Shown: one piece after another, positions 50,773-59,865 of the stretch
Numbering within the stretch: position 1 is the stretch's first letter
How the letters are laid out: the number at the start of each line of letters is the position of its first letter
Source: Nitrospirota bacterium
Lineage (GTDB): Bacteria > Nitrospirota > Thermodesulfovibrionia > UBA6902
Length of the DNA stretch: 64,000 bases
Direction of reading: 5' to 3'
NCBI GenBank assembly: GCA_016234115.1
Contig: JACRHD010000019.1
Span: 1-64,000 of the forward strand
Translations under genes and position numbers: made by a program
Notes under the pieces: model-generated
Told to the model about the DNA's origin: nothing
Databases searched by the model: none
What the model saw: only the letters and a program-made list of their open reading frames with translations

Positions 50773-51586
50773 ATTTAACGCGTTAAGAGATTACATCTAT
50801 AATAAAAGCGGTATTTTTTTCACCGAAAGAAACCGCTTCCAGCTTGAGACAAAAATAAAAGAAAGACTGGACAAGACAGGGTGCAGGGATGCGTTTGAAT
50901 ATGTAAAGCATCTTGAGGATTATAAAGCAGGCGCTGCCGAGCTTGATGAACTGTTTAATACCGTCACTGTTAATGAAACCAGTTTTTTCAGGGACAAGTC
51001 TTTTATTTCAGCGCTTGAGAAAAACGTCATCCCGGAATTAGTACAAAAGTACGACATGCCGGGATTTAAACAGATCAGGGTCTGGAGCGCAGCTTCTTCA
51101 TCCGGCGAAGAGGCATACACGATAGCCATACTGCTGTCTGAATGTCTTAAGGACGCGATCAGCAGATGGCGCATCAGGATCCATGCGACAGACATCGACG
51201 ATAACGTTCTCAAGAGGTGTAAGGACGGGAAATACAAAAGTAGCGCATTACGCAACGTCAGTCCCTCTTTAATTGAAAAATATTTTGACCGGTCCGATGC
51301 CGACACCTTCTCTGTAAAGAATAATTTAAAAGAAATGGTAGTTCCTGCAAAATGCAATCTGATCAATCCTGCCTCATGCAGCGCCTTCTCCGGGGTGGAC
51401 CTCATTTTGATCCGCAACGTTCTGATATATTTTGATGCCGAATCAAAGAAAAAAGTCCTGAAAATGTGCTACGAAAACTTAAGAAACGGCGGATATATGT
51501 TTTTAGGACATTCAGAAACCATTTTCGGCGTTACCACCGGTTTTAAGATGGTAAGTTTCGTGAATGCTACCGCATACAGGAAGTAG
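50738..51586 (+). CDS. cheR: Chemotaxis protein methyltransferase CheR
   Basis: CheR methylates glutamates of chemoreceptors with S-adenosylmethionine. An N-terminal helical domain (LTDAEFNALRDYIYNKSGIFFTERNRFQLETKI) is followed by the catalytic domain with NETSFFRD, VWSAASSSGEEAYTIA (SAM binding), HATDIDDNVLKRC, DLILIRNVLIYFD and MFLGHSETI. Length 282 is normal. No receptor-tethering extension is seen. The receptor encoded at 54796 is the likely substrate. Confidence 0.95.
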   Translation: MQAAGQKLTDAEFNALRDYIYNKSGIFFTERNRFQLETKIKERLDKTGCRDAFEYVKHLEDYKAGAAELDELFNTVTVNETSFFRDKSFISALEKNVIPELVQKYDMPGFKQIRVWSAASSSGEEAYTIAILLSECLKDAISRWRIRIHATDIDDNVLKRCKDGKYKSSALRNVSPSLIEKYFDRSDADTFSVKNNLKEMVVPAKCNLINPASCSAFSGVDLILIRNVLIYFDAESKKKVLKMCYENLRNGGYMFLGHSETIFGVTTGFKMVSFVNATAYRK

Positions 51587-51717
51587 TTTTGTAAGTACCC
51601 CCCTGCATTTTCAGAAAGCCTTCCGTCGTCTCAAAGATTATAAATCCTCATTTTTTCATACCTGAAAGTTAAGTTCTTATGAAGGCCTGCCGATATGTAG
51701 GATTATAAGATTCATTC

Positions 51718-51735
51718 GGGGAGGATACGAAAATC
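51718..51735 (+). promoter_or_regulatory. Ribosome-binding site in front of an ATC codon
   Basis: GGGGAGG at 51718-51724 is followed, after eight bases, by ATC at 51733, in frame with the CheW domain. No ATG, GTG or TTG lies in frame within usable distance. Confidence 0.55.
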
Positions 51736-52485
51736 AAGGCTGTAACATTCAGGATAGGCGCTGAACACTTCAGTGTGGATATAGGCCATATAAAGGAGAT
51801 AAAGCCTTTTTCAGAGTTGAAAAACACTTATGTCCCGAACTCCGGGGCCTGGCTGAAAGGGCTCGTAAATCTGCGGGGCAATCTGGTGCCTGTGATAGAT
51901 TTGGGCATTATCTTTAATATCCGGGACAAGGCTGATAAAGGGCATAATGTAATGATCCTTTCTGTAAAGGGGAGAATTATAGGCATACTCGTTGATGCCA
52001 TTGGAACAATTATGGACATCGGTGAGGATGAGCTCGAGAAGCCTCCGACAACGCTTTCGAAGGATGAGACAAAATACATCGCAGGTGTTAAGCGGCTTGA
52101 GAATGCGCTGCTGGTCCATCTTGCGCCGGAGCATCTGATAACTATGGAGGAAAGCAGCCAGAGTTACCGGGAAAAAAGAAGACATACGAGGAAGACAGTA
52201 AATTTATTGGCGATGTATACGGTTTCATACAATGGCGCGGACTATCAATGGCTGCCCTGCGTTGTGCTGGATATGTCCCCCGGAGGACTCAGGATAAAGC
52301 TGAATGAACATCTTAATATCGGCACAACTGTCAGGTTAAATATTAAAGACGATCTGGAAATCGAGGGGACAGTTGTAAGTTCACGTAATGAGGAGGACAA
52401 ATCGAGTGAGCATGCGGGCATAAAATTCAATGATCTTCAGGAAGTAATCGAGGGGAAAATTATAAAGTTGCTGAGGGACAAATAA
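51733..52485 (+). CDS. CheW-PilZ fusion protein
   Basis: CheW couples chemoreceptors to the CheA kinase and PilZ binds cyclic di-GMP. Residues 1-140 are CheW: KAVTFRIGAEHFSVDIGHIKEI, GLVNLRGNLVPVIDLG, and GIIVDAIG-type strand order. Residues about 150-250 are PilZ with both ligand motifs: RRHTR (RxxxR) and DMSPGG (D/NxSxxG). I start at ATC 51733: it follows GGGGAGG at the right distance and keeps the first CheW strands, which the next GTG (51775) would remove. The next gene, cheA, begins right after the stop. The fusion would let c-di-GMP act on the receptor-kinase array. Confidence 0.82.
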   Translation: MKAVTFRIGAEHFSVDIGHIKEIKPFSELKNTYVPNSGAWLKGLVNLRGNLVPVIDLGIIFNIRDKADKGHNVMILSVKGRIIGILVDAIGTIMDIGEDELEKPPTTLSKDETKYIAGVKRLENALLVHLAPEHLITMEESSQSYREKRRHTRKTVNLLAMYTVSYNGADYQWLPCVVLDMSPGGLRIKLNEHLNIGTTVRLNIKDDLEIEGTVVSSRNEEDKSSEHAGIKFNDLQEVIEGKIIKLLRDK

Positions 52486-54732
52486 ATGGCGCAGGATGAA
52501 ATTGTACAGGGAAATGCAGGGGACATATTACCCGACTTTGTCACCGAAGATATTTTAAAGGATTTTCTGGCAGAGGCCGGCGAAGGCATACAGGGATTGG
52601 AGTTTGATTTTATAGCCCTTGAGAAAAACCCTGATGATGCGGAGCTTATCAATAAAATCTTTCGTGTGATTCATTCAGTCAAGGGCGCCTCGTCCTTCAT
52701 CGGCTTCAGGAATCTGGAAAGCATTTCACATAAAACAGAAGATGTGCTCAACAAGCTCAGAAAATCAGAATTAACCCTGACCCCGTGCATAATGGATATA
52801 TTGCTGAGCGCTGTTGACTCAATTAAGCTGATTTTAAAAGATATTGAGGAAAACAGGAGTGACACACATATATCTACCGGCCCGGTTATTGAAAAGCTTG
52901 TCAACATAGTGACGGAATGCAGGCAGGCGAAAGAATTCGAACTGGAACAGAGTACTCACCCCGGCGCTGTTCAGCCTTCAGAGCCGGAGAAAACTCCCCG
53001 GTTCACTGCTCCGAAAGTCGCTATCCAGGCGCCTGCCAGAGAAGACATACGATCGGTAAGGATCAATGTTGAGAGACTGGATTATCTCTTCAATCTTGTA
53101 GGGGAGCTGGTACTCTCCAGAAACAGGCATATACAGCTCCAGAGACACCTCTGGCAGAAGTACCCTAACGATGAAACCATAAGCCTGGACCTGCTTGAGG
53201 CCGGCAGTTATCTGAACCGGCTGACATCCGACATACAATTGGCAGTCATGAAGACGAGGATGATACCCATATCGTCCATCTTTAATAAATTCCAGAGGAT
53301 CGTCAGGGACCTGGCAAAGAGTCTTAAAAAAGAAGTCGAGATTTACATATCAGGCGAGTACACGGAAATTGATAAAAACATCATTGAAGGCATAGGCGAC
53401 CCGCTGACGCACATTGTCAGAAATTCTGTAGACCATGGACTGGAGATGCCGGATGAAAGAGAGGCGGCGGGGAAGCCGCGGGCAGGGTACATTGAATTAA
53501 AATCCTATTATGAGGGCAATTACGTGATTATTTCCGTCAAGGACGACGGCAAAGGCATTGACCTGGAAGCAGTGCGGAAAAAGGCCGTTGAAAAGGGCAT
53601 GATCACGGCCTCAGACGCAGAGAAGCTTTCAAAGAATACCCTCCTTGGCTTTATATTCGCCCCAGGGTTTTCAACGGCCAAAAATATTACCGCCACATCC
53701 GGCAGGGGGGTCGGCATGGATGTCGTCAGGACCAATATAGAAAAATTACGGGGCCAGATTATTCTGGATTCTGATCTGGGCGCCGGCACCGAACTGAAGT
53801 TGAAGATACCTCTTACCCTGGCCATCCTTGAAACTCTTGTAGTGACTGTATCCGGGCAGAAATATGCCATACCGCTTCCAAATGTTACAGAAACGCACAG
53901 GACCGGATACGGGCAGATAGAAATGGTAAGAGGCAAACGGGTCTTCAGGATGAGGGACGAATTGATGCCGCTTGTCCTGCTGTCGGAGGTGTTTAATCTT
54001 CCGCACAAATACGATGATGCTGCAGAAGTCACCATTGTGGTCCTGAAGCACGGGATGCTCAAGATGGGACTGGTAGTCGATAAAACCTCGGGACAGGAAG
54101 AGGTCGTTATCAAGCCTCTCGATTGCCTTGACGGGATATCCGAGCCGAAGGGCCTGTCAGGCGCGACTATTTTGGGAGACGGTTCGATTACTTTCATACT
54201 GGACGTAGACGAATTGATGAAACTGACAAAGGCGGGGGAGCGGCAGTTGGACGCTGAAAATCCGGGCGTAAGGGAAGCAGGCCGGGTTGAAACAGACACA
54301 ATAAACGTTGTCCTGGTGGACAATCTGGATAAAGAACAATATGCGGTCCCCGCAAGAAGGATTAAAGAAATAGAGATCATAAAGAAAACGGATATTGAGG
54401 AGATAGGCGGCAGAATGATGATAAAGTACAGGGGGAAAATAATTTCGTTGACTACAATCCCCTGCATAACCGGCGTGCCTGATCATGGTGCATTTGAAAA
54501 TTACTACATGGTGATATTGACCGGTCAGGAAGCGCTGGAGTCGCGGGCAGATACCGATGGCGAGGTTGGGCTTCTCGTCGGGCGTCTTCTCGGAATCAAG
54601 AAAACAACAGAATCGTCTTTTGACAGGAACAGGAAGGCCCTGAGCGGGGTCAGGGGCTCCACTATTTTCAACGGCAGGACGACATTCCTTCTCGATATTG
54701 AAGAGGTTGTGGCGTCAACAGCACTGAGTTAA
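52486..54732 (+). CDS. cheA: Chemotaxis histidine kinase CheA, with two CheW-like domains
   Basis: The 748-residue kinase starts with an HPt domain (about 22-130, phosphoacceptor H63 in VIHSVKGASSF). After a linker with no clear P2 domain come the dimerisation helices (VRINVERLDYLFNLVGELVLSRNRH), the ATPase domain (DPLTHIVRNSVDHGLE, DDGKGID, TSGRGVGMDVV), and CheW-like P5 (about 440-580). A second, divergent CheW-like domain follows (about 600-745, NVVLVDNLDKEQYAVPARRIKEIEII). CheA normally phosphorylates CheY and CheB, neither of which is in the window. It starts at the stop codon of the CheW-PilZ gene. Confidence 0.94.
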   Translation: MAQDEIVQGNAGDILPDFVTEDILKDFLAEAGEGIQGLEFDFIALEKNPDDAELINKIFRVIHSVKGASSFIGFRNLESISHKTEDVLNKLRKSELTLTPCIMDILLSAVDSIKLILKDIEENRSDTHISTGPVIEKLVNIVTECRQAKEFELEQSTHPGAVQPSEPEKTPRFTAPKVAIQAPAREDIRSVRINVERLDYLFNLVGELVLSRNRHIQLQRHLWQKYPNDETISLDLLEAGSYLNRLTSDIQLAVMKTRMIPISSIFNKFQRIVRDLAKSLKKEVEIYISGEYTEIDKNIIEGIGDPLTHIVRNSVDHGLEMPDEREAAGKPRAGYIELKSYYEGNYVIISVKDDGKGIDLEAVRKKAVEKGMITASDAEKLSKNTLLGFIFAPGFSTAKNITATSGRGVGMDVVRTNIEKLRGQIILDSDLGAGTELKLKIPLTLAILETLVVTVSGQKYAIPLPNVTETHRTGYGQIEMVRGKRVFRMRDELMPLVLLSEVFNLPHKYDDAAEVTIVVLKHGMLKMGLVVDKTSGQEEVVIKPLDCLDGISEPKGLSGATILGDGSITFILDVDELMKLTKAGERQLDAENPGVREAGRVETDTINVVLVDNLDKEQYAVPARRIKEIEIIKKTDIEEIGGRMMIKYRGKIISLTTIPCITGVPDHGAFENYYMVILTGQEALESRADTDGEVGLLVGRLLGIKKTTESSFDRNRKALSGVRGSTIFNGRTTFLLDIEEVVASTALS

Positions 54733-54795
54733 TGAACAGTAATTACAGATTAAAAAAATAGCAGGAAAAACAAACTTCAGAACGGGAGGATAAAC

Positions 54796-56373
54796 ATGAA
54801 AATAAGAAATCTCAAATTGAAAACCCAGTTGTTGTCCGGTTTCACTGCGATAATTCTGATTATGGTCGCCATGGTCGTTACGACTGTATATTTATTCAAC
54901 AGTGTCGACAGCAAAGGCACAAGCGCCAAGACGGTCGCGGATGAAAGCGTGCCTTACGCGTTGCTTGCCGAAAAGATGGCGTTTTACATAGTCCAGGTCC
55001 AGCAGTTTCTGACTGATGTCTCGGTAACTAATGACCGTGAAGGTTACAAGGATGCCGAAGACGCCGCAAAAGGTTTCAGAGAGGGGATCGGCAGGTTCAA
55101 GACCGTCTTCAAGGCAAAAAATGATTTCCAGTCTCTGGACAAGATAGAAAAGCTGGACACCGCGTTTAACAAATATTATGAAAGCGGCAAAAGGATGACG
55201 AATGCATACCTTGCACAGGGGCAGCAGGCGGGCAACGGGATGATGGAGGAATTCGACAGTTCGGCCCTCGCCCTGACAGCGGGGATGAATGAATTTGAAA
55301 GGCTAAAGGTTGATGAGGCGCAGCAGGGAATACGGAATGTCGAAGCAGCGACACGGCAGGTGCAGAAGGTTTCCGTTGTCCTCGGGACCGTGGCGCTTAT
55401 AATAAGCGCATTAATTGCGGTCATCATACTTCGCGGCGTGTCCCGTCCCATGGAAGAATTGACCTCCAGCATTGCAAAAGTTGCGGATGGCGATCTCCGC
55501 GTTAAAATCAATGTCTCCGGCAGTGACGAAATAAACAGGTTTTCGAATGAAATAAATAAAATGAACCTGAATATGAGCAGGGCAATAAACCAGATAGGCA
55601 ACACTGTCGCAGAGCTTTCCGGCTACGGCTCGACCCTGGCCTCAAAAAGCACACAGACAGGGGAAAGCGCGCAGGACCAGACAATGAAGGCCACCGCTGT
55701 GGCAACGGCGGCCGAGGAGATGACCTCTACAGTCACAGAGATCGCAAATTCATCATCCAATGCAAGCGAACTGTCGAAGCAGGCCTACAGGATCGTTCAG
55801 GACAGCTCGGGAATCATAAAAGAGACGGCCGCCATAATCAACGCCCAGGGGGAGAAGAGCAGGAAAATAGGAGAGGTAATAAATTTTATCAACGACATAG
55901 CCAACAAAACTGATCTGCTTGCGGTAAACGCCGCTATAGAGGCTGCCAATGCCGGCGAGCACGGAAAGGGTTTTGCAGTCGTAGCAGAAGAGGTCAGAAA
56001 GCTTGCCGAAAGGACCTCAAAGGCAAGCGCGGAAATTACGGCAATTATAGAAGATATTCAGGATGGATCAAAACAGGCTGTTGTATCAATGGATAAAGTT
56101 AACAGTTCATTTGACGACGTTATGTCAAATGTTGAGAAGGTCAACGATCTCATAACGCAGATTGCGACGGCGGTCGAGGAGCAGTCGGCTGCGTCAGACG
56201 AGATCGCTTCAAATATACAGATGGTCGCCCAGATTGCGCAGGGCACTTTTATTTCATCCGAGGAGACAATTAAAATTGTGACGGATATTGTCGATATATC
56301 AGAAAGGTTAAGAAATAATACAGCGGTTTTTAAAACAGACCTCTCTGATGCAGACTCAGCCCGACCTGTATAA
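54796..56373 (+). CDS. Methyl-accepting chemotaxis protein
   Basis: The 525-residue receptor has a membrane helix (about 11-33), a four-helix-bundle periplasmic sensor (about 40-185), a second membrane helix (about 192-213, [23 protein letters not shown]), HAMP (about 215-268), and a signalling domain with [57 protein letters not shown] precedes the ATG. It lies downstream of cheA and should feed this array. The ligand is unknown. Confidence 0.94.
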   Translation: MKIRNLKLKTQLLSGFTAIILIMVAMVVTTVYLFNSVDSKGTSAKTVADESVPYALLAEKMAFYIVQVQQFLTDVSVTNDREGYKDAEDAAKGFREGIGRFKTVFKAKNDFQSLDKIEKLDTAFNKYYESGKRMTNAYLAQGQQAGNGMMEEFDSSALALTAGMNEFERLKVDEAQQGIRNVEAATRQVQKVSVVLGTVALIISALIAVIILRGVSRPMEELTSSIAKVADGDLRVKINVSGSDEINRFSNEINKMNLNMSRAINQIGNTVAELSGYGSTLASKSTQTGESAQDQTMKATAVATAAEEMTSTVTEIANSSSNASELSKQAYRIVQDSSGIIKETAAIINAQGEKSRKIGEVINFINDIANKTDLLAVNAAIEAANAGEHGKGFAVVAEEVRKLAERTSKASAEITAIIEDIQDGSKQAVVSMDKVNSSFDDVMSNVEKVNDLITQIATAVEEQSAASDEIASNIQMVAQIAQGTFISSEETIKIVTDIVDISERLRNNTAVFKTDLSDADSARPV

Positions 56374-56428
56374 TATGTACAGTCAGGGATATAAGCATAT
56401 CCCTCAGGAGAAACAGTATTAAAGTAAA

Positions 56429-56518
56429 TGGCGGAGAGGCAGGGATTCGAACCCTGGGTGAGGTTGCCCCCACAACGGTTTTCGAGACCGCCCCATTCAA
56501 CCGCTCTGGCACCTCTCC
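56429..56518 (-). tRNA. tRNA-Ser (anticodon CGA)
   Basis: The minus strand gives acceptor GGAGAGG/CCTCTCC, D arm CAGAGCGGTTGAATGG, anticodon stem with loop CTCGAAA (anticodon CGA, reading UCG), a long variable arm (TTGTGGGGGCAACCTCACC) typical of class II serine tRNAs, T arm CAGGGTTCGAATCCCTG, discriminator G, and encoded CCA. Confidence 0.95.
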
Positions 56519-56524
56519 ATTTGT

Positions 56525-56602
56525 TAGAGTTAAGAGTCATGAGTTAAGAGTTAAGTAAAAAAAATCCGTTTCATGACTCATAACTCTTGACTCGTAACTC
56601 TA
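56525..56602. repeat. Palindromic 'GAGTTAAGAGTCATGAG' repeat next to tRNA-Ser
   Basis: AGAGTTAAGAGTCATGAGTTAAGAG and its complement CATGACTCATAACTCTTGACTCGTAACTCTA form the arms. The left end is six bases from the 5' end of tRNA-Ser, and the right end supplies the stop codon of tadA. Confidence 0.75.
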
Positions 56603-57052
56603 CAAAGTCGTTCTCAATTTTACAAAAAACCGCGTAAGAATGTCTGCACATTCTTTTTCCATGATTCCTGAAACTACTTTAATGGTATGGTTAAGGTTCG
56701 GATCATACGCAAGCTGGAACCGGCTTTTCACCGCCCCGTATCTTTCATCCTCGCAGCCGTATACGAGCCTGCCGAGGCGGGCGTTCACCATGGCCCCGGC
56801 GCACATGACGCACGGTTCCTTGGTCACGTACAGCGTTGCGTCAGTCAGTCGCCAATTGCCGGTCCTCTGCGCGCCTTCACGTATGGCCATTAATTCCGCA
56901 TGGGCCGTAGGGTCGCAGGCAGATTCCCTCCTGTTGCGCGCCGTTGCGATGATCCTGTCTTCAATCACAATGACCGCCCCGACAGGGACCTCATTTTCTT
57001 CAAACGCCGCCTCCGCCTCTTTCAGGGCGAGCCGCATGTAATGTTTATCCAT
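56600..57052 (-). CDS. tadA: tRNA-specific adenosine deaminase
   Basis: TadA converts adenosine 34 to inosine in tRNA-Arg(ACG). The 150-residue protein has the zinc motif TAHAELMAI (His and catalytic Glu) and EPCVMCAGAMVNARLGRLVYG (two Cys). I start at ATG 57052 (DKHYMRLALKEAEAAFEENEVPVGAV); a longer frame begins at 57109 but adds repeat-derived residues. The stop codon lies inside the palindrome next to tRNA-Ser. Confidence 0.93.
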   Translation of the reverse strand: MDKHYMRLALKEAEAAFEENEVPVGAVIVIEDRIIATARNRRESACDPTAHAELMAIREGAQRTGNWRLTDATLYVTKEPCVMCAGAMVNARLGRLVYGCEDERYGAVKSRFQLAYDPNLNHTIKVVSGIMEKECADILTRFFVKLRTTL

Positions 57053-57183
57053 TACGGTTTTCACGACCGTCTTTGCCTGCCCTTTGTGTATTTCGGGAAT
57101 CCTTCCCAAAATCTATCCCCCTTTTCCCCTTTATCACCTTCTCTATCATGTACCCAGTCTTTCACATTACGGCATCGGATTAG

Positions 57184-57204
57184 TTTCGGGAGGGACTCCC
57201 GAAA
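57184..57204. other. Perfect 9-bp hairpin in spacer
   Basis: TTTCGGGAG-GGA-CTCCCGAAA is a perfect inverted repeat in the spacer upstream of tadA. It has no T-run, so a terminator role is uncertain. Confidence 0.45.
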
Positions 57205-57258
57205 TACAGAGCCCCAATCTTTTCTAAACTCCAAACTCTTAACTCTTGACTCTTAACT

Positions 57259-57432
57259 CTACTCCTGACGGTTTTCACGACCATCCTTGCCTGCCCCTTT
57301 CTTCTTGGGAAAACATACAGGACAGTAATATTCCCCGAGATCGAGGCTGCATACATGGCTTCATTCAGGACAGCAGATGCACTCGTCTACGGGCTTTTTA
57401 CAAACGTCACAGACTTCAGTATTGTTTTCCAT
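57259..57432 (-). pseudogene. Zinc-ribbon small protein gene with an in-frame TGA
   Basis: From ATG 57432 the frame reads MENNTEVCDVCKKPVDECIC then CPE, then a TGA at 57363-57361, then SHVCSLDLGEYYCPVCFPKK and ends at 57259. The CxxC...CxC...CxxC pattern continues through the stop, which sits where a cysteine would be expected. The whole would be 57 codons. A point mutation (TGT or TGC to TGA), a sequencing error, or recoding are all possible. Confidence 0.5.
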
Positions 57433-57537
57433 TGCGGACTCCGTTTCAAAAAACTGTTCAAGCGGTTCAAGCAGTTGCTTGATTCTATTTCAGATTACAT
57501 CAGCGCTTCGTTCAAATCAAGATAAGCCCTCAGCCAA

Positions 57538-57724
57538 AATCCACCACCTGACCACAGAGGTCACAGAGAAAGTCATTGTTATTCAGGAAAAAATACCATA
57601 ATAGCTGCTTTAACTCTGCACACCCCGGCATTTATAAAAAAAACTTGCTCTTCGCAATAAGCACCTGATATCCGGTAGAAAAAACTCTGTGGTCTCTGTG
57701 GCTTGTCTTTTGATGGTGAATCAA
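57538..57724. repeat. Second copy of the long 'CACAGAG' palindrome
   Basis: It opens with CCACCACCTGACCACAGAGG and closes with CTCTGTGGTCTCTGTGG and TTGATGGTGAATC, the same flanks as the copy at 5374-5550. The middle differs. The stretch 57433-57750 contains no other gene. Confidence 0.75.
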
Positions 57725-57750
57725 GGTCAGTTACAGGGCTTAAACATGAA

Positions 57751-57842
57751 GCCCCTCTTTGAAAAAGAGGGGGAAGGGGAGATTTTTCTCATGAATGTTT
57801 TTATTTCAAAATCCCCCTTGATCCCCTTTTTCAAAGGGGGAA
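57751..57842. repeat. C/G-run palindrome
   Basis: CCCCTCTTTGAAAAAGAGGGGGAAGGGGAGATTTTT at the left mirrors AAAATCCCCCTTGATCCCCTTTTTCAAAGGGGG at the right. It is very similar to 29449-29543. Confidence 0.8.
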
Positions 57843-57945
57843 TACGCCGATAACCGAGAATTACAAATCATGGGAGCTGCTTCTGTGAACTTGCGCCGTT
57901 TATATGTTAAAATGGTGAGCATACTTGACAGTAAGGAGAAACCGT

Positions 57946-59283
57946 TTGGGAAAGACCGTAGCGGTCAGTTTTGAAGGAGATTCGGTAAAGATAGTTCACG
58001 CCTCCCTCAGAGGCAAAGGTCTTACAGTCAATAAAGCGGAATCAATCCCTGAAAGTGATTTTGATAATTATCTCCGCCGGGAAAAAGCCCGGGAGTTCAT
58101 CGTGACCGGCGAATTCAGGGAGTCCTACCATGACGTTATCACGACCCCCGTGGTCAAGGATCAGTATCTTAAAAAGGTCGTGGAAGCGGAGATACGGAAG
58201 GTCCTTGTGCAGAAGGAGTTTTCCTTTGTCTATTCCCCCGTGGGCGAGAAGGTAATTGACAACAGGAAAGCGCAGGAGGTCTTCTATTACGCTGTCCCTA
58301 AAGACACGGTCAGGGACATCGTGAACAGGTTTCATGATAACGGAAAGACGGTGAAGGCGCTCTATTCTGCCGTCTTTTCAGCGGCGGCCCTGATTGATAA
58401 AGGCGTTCACGGTGAAGCCCACCTGGGCATCTTCAGCGCCGGAAAGGCGCGGGCCGCCTTTTTTAAAAAAGAGGGCAAGATATATTTCCTGAGAAATTAT
58501 GAATCTTATGAAGCGCAGCTCTCCGACTTCGATATCCAGAATATAAACATGACGATCAGTTTCTGTTTTCAGAGCCTCAGGCTCAATCCCGCATCTGTTT
58601 TCATAATGGGTCCCATGTCTGAATCATTGCAGCTCAACTCCATGTCGACCGCTCCCCTGGCGTGCCTTGTCAGGCCTGAACATATTAAATGCAGCAGGGA
58701 GATGTTCAGTGGGTTTACGCTGCCCATCGCCTCATTCCTTACGTCCGGGGCGTCGGATATCCTCGGTATGGAATTCGGGGGAATTTACCGGCTGAAGAAG
58801 TTTATGGCTTATGCATCGATGGTCTTTATCGCGCTCACGCTTATATGCGCGGGCGCCATATCATATGAATTGAAAAATGTGGCCGACAAAAGAGAGCGCA
58901 TAAGACAGGCAAAAGACAGCGGCTCGGATGTGGAAAGGATTTTCGCGGATTATGCATCGAGGCAGGAACGGATCAGCCGGTATATGCCGGCAGTGGAATT
59001 TCTGAACAGGCCGTCGCCCGATCTCCGGGGACTGCTGATTTCTCTGGGAGGCTCGGATTTCAGGGAATTGACGCTCAACGGAATCGAGGTCTCCTACAGC
59101 GAGGGGAAAAGCACCGTCTCCCTCAGGGGCGTTTCCGGGGCGGACACATATAGTGCGCTGCAGGATTCACTGGATAATATGGAAAAAGAACTGGCCAAAA
59201 TCGGGAATATGAAAATTACAGACCGTGCGGTCGAGCTTAAAGACAAAACATTTTCAATAGAGCTGGGCCCAAAGACGGAATGA
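57946..59283 (+). CDS. MshI/PilM-PilN-like pilus assembly protein
   Basis: The 445-residue protein has a cytoplasmic actin-like PilM domain (about 1-280: KTVAVSFEGDSVKIVHASL, VVKDQYLKKVVEAEIRKVL, FFKKEGKIYFLRNYES) and a PilN-like part with one membrane helix (about 290-310, FMAYASMVFIALTLICAGAI) and periplasmic coiled coil plus small domain. It corresponds to the fused MshI/GspL type. I start at TTG 57946 because AAGGAG lies seven bases upstream; an earlier TTG at 57925 is less likely. It is the first gene of the pilus locus. Confidence 0.8.
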   Translation: MGKTVAVSFEGDSVKIVHASLRGKGLTVNKAESIPESDFDNYLRREKAREFIVTGEFRESYHDVITTPVVKDQYLKKVVEAEIRKVLVQKEFSFVYSPVGEKVIDNRKAQEVFYYAVPKDTVRDIVNRFHDNGKTVKALYSAVFSAAALIDKGVHGEAHLGIFSAGKARAAFFKKEGKIYFLRNYESYEAQLSDFDIQNINMTISFCFQSLRLNPASVFIMGPMSESLQLNSMSTAPLACLVRPEHIKCSREMFSGFTLPIASFLTSGASDILGMEFGGIYRLKKFMAYASMVFIALTLICAGAISYELKNVADKRERIRQAKDSGSDVERIFADYASRQERISRYMPAVEFLNRPSPDLRGLLISLGGSDFRELTLNGIEVSYSEGKSTVSLRGVSGADTYSALQDSLDNMEKELAKIGNMKITDRAVELKDKTFSIELGPKTE

Positions 59284-59296
59284 TGCAGGGGAAGAT

Positions 59297-59833
59297 TTGC
59301 AGATAAATTACTTTAAATACCTGAAAAGAAGTTTTCCGGCTTATTTAATATGCGGGACGCTGTTAGGATTAGCGGTTTTTTCAGCGGCGATGATTCACCG
59401 GTATGACAACTACCTGACGGCTTCTCTGGAGGCGATGAACAATATCAACCGTAAAAAAGAAGATATCAAGATGGAGATAGACCGGATAGACGAGTTAATA
59501 GAATATTTTCAAACCGGCTTTGACGTCAGGGAAGGCAGGATTGACCCGGAAATGCTCATTCTTCACGCGCTCGATAAAATGAAGGCGCGTCTTGATAACG
59601 CTGAAATAACTGTCTCCAGATTTGAAGACGTTGAGGGAGAGACGAGGCTTCCCGTCGAGATCAGGCTTCCTGCAGACAATTACGGGACGGCCATTGACTG
59701 CGCCGGCTTTATCGAATCGTTCAGGCTGCCTGACTTCAGGATAAAGCATTTTCTCCTTTCCAAAGGAGATGACGGCAGGGCAGTAGTAAGTATTCAGGGA
59801 AGCTTTGTGGCGCCGAGTATACAGGGGGGCTAA
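59297..59833 (+). CDS. MshJ/PilO-like inner-membrane protein
   Basis: The 178-residue protein has a short cytoplasmic start, one membrane helix (about 13-32, AYLICGTLLGLAVFSAAMI), a coiled coil (about 38-70), and a small periplasmic domain. Size, topology and position after the PilM-PilN-like gene match MshJ/PilO. Sequence similarity is too low to say more. The start is TTG 59297, preceded by GGGGAAG. Confidence 0.65.
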   Translation: MQINYFKYLKRSFPAYLICGTLLGLAVFSAAMIHRYDNYLTASLEAMNNINRKKEDIKMEIDRIDELIEYFQTGFDVREGRIDPEMLILHALDKMKARLDNAEITVSRFEDVEGETRLPVEIRLPADNYGTAIDCAGFIESFRLPDFRIKHFLLSKGDDGRAVVSIQGSFVAPSIQGG

Positions 59834-59865
59834 TGGTATGTTTGAACAAAAAATTTCATAAGTTG

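Noticed and set aside
53520-54467. 315-codon open frame antisense to cheA
   Set aside because: CheA motifs are complete on the plus strand; the antisense frame is Ser/Thr-rich noise without a ribosome-binding site.
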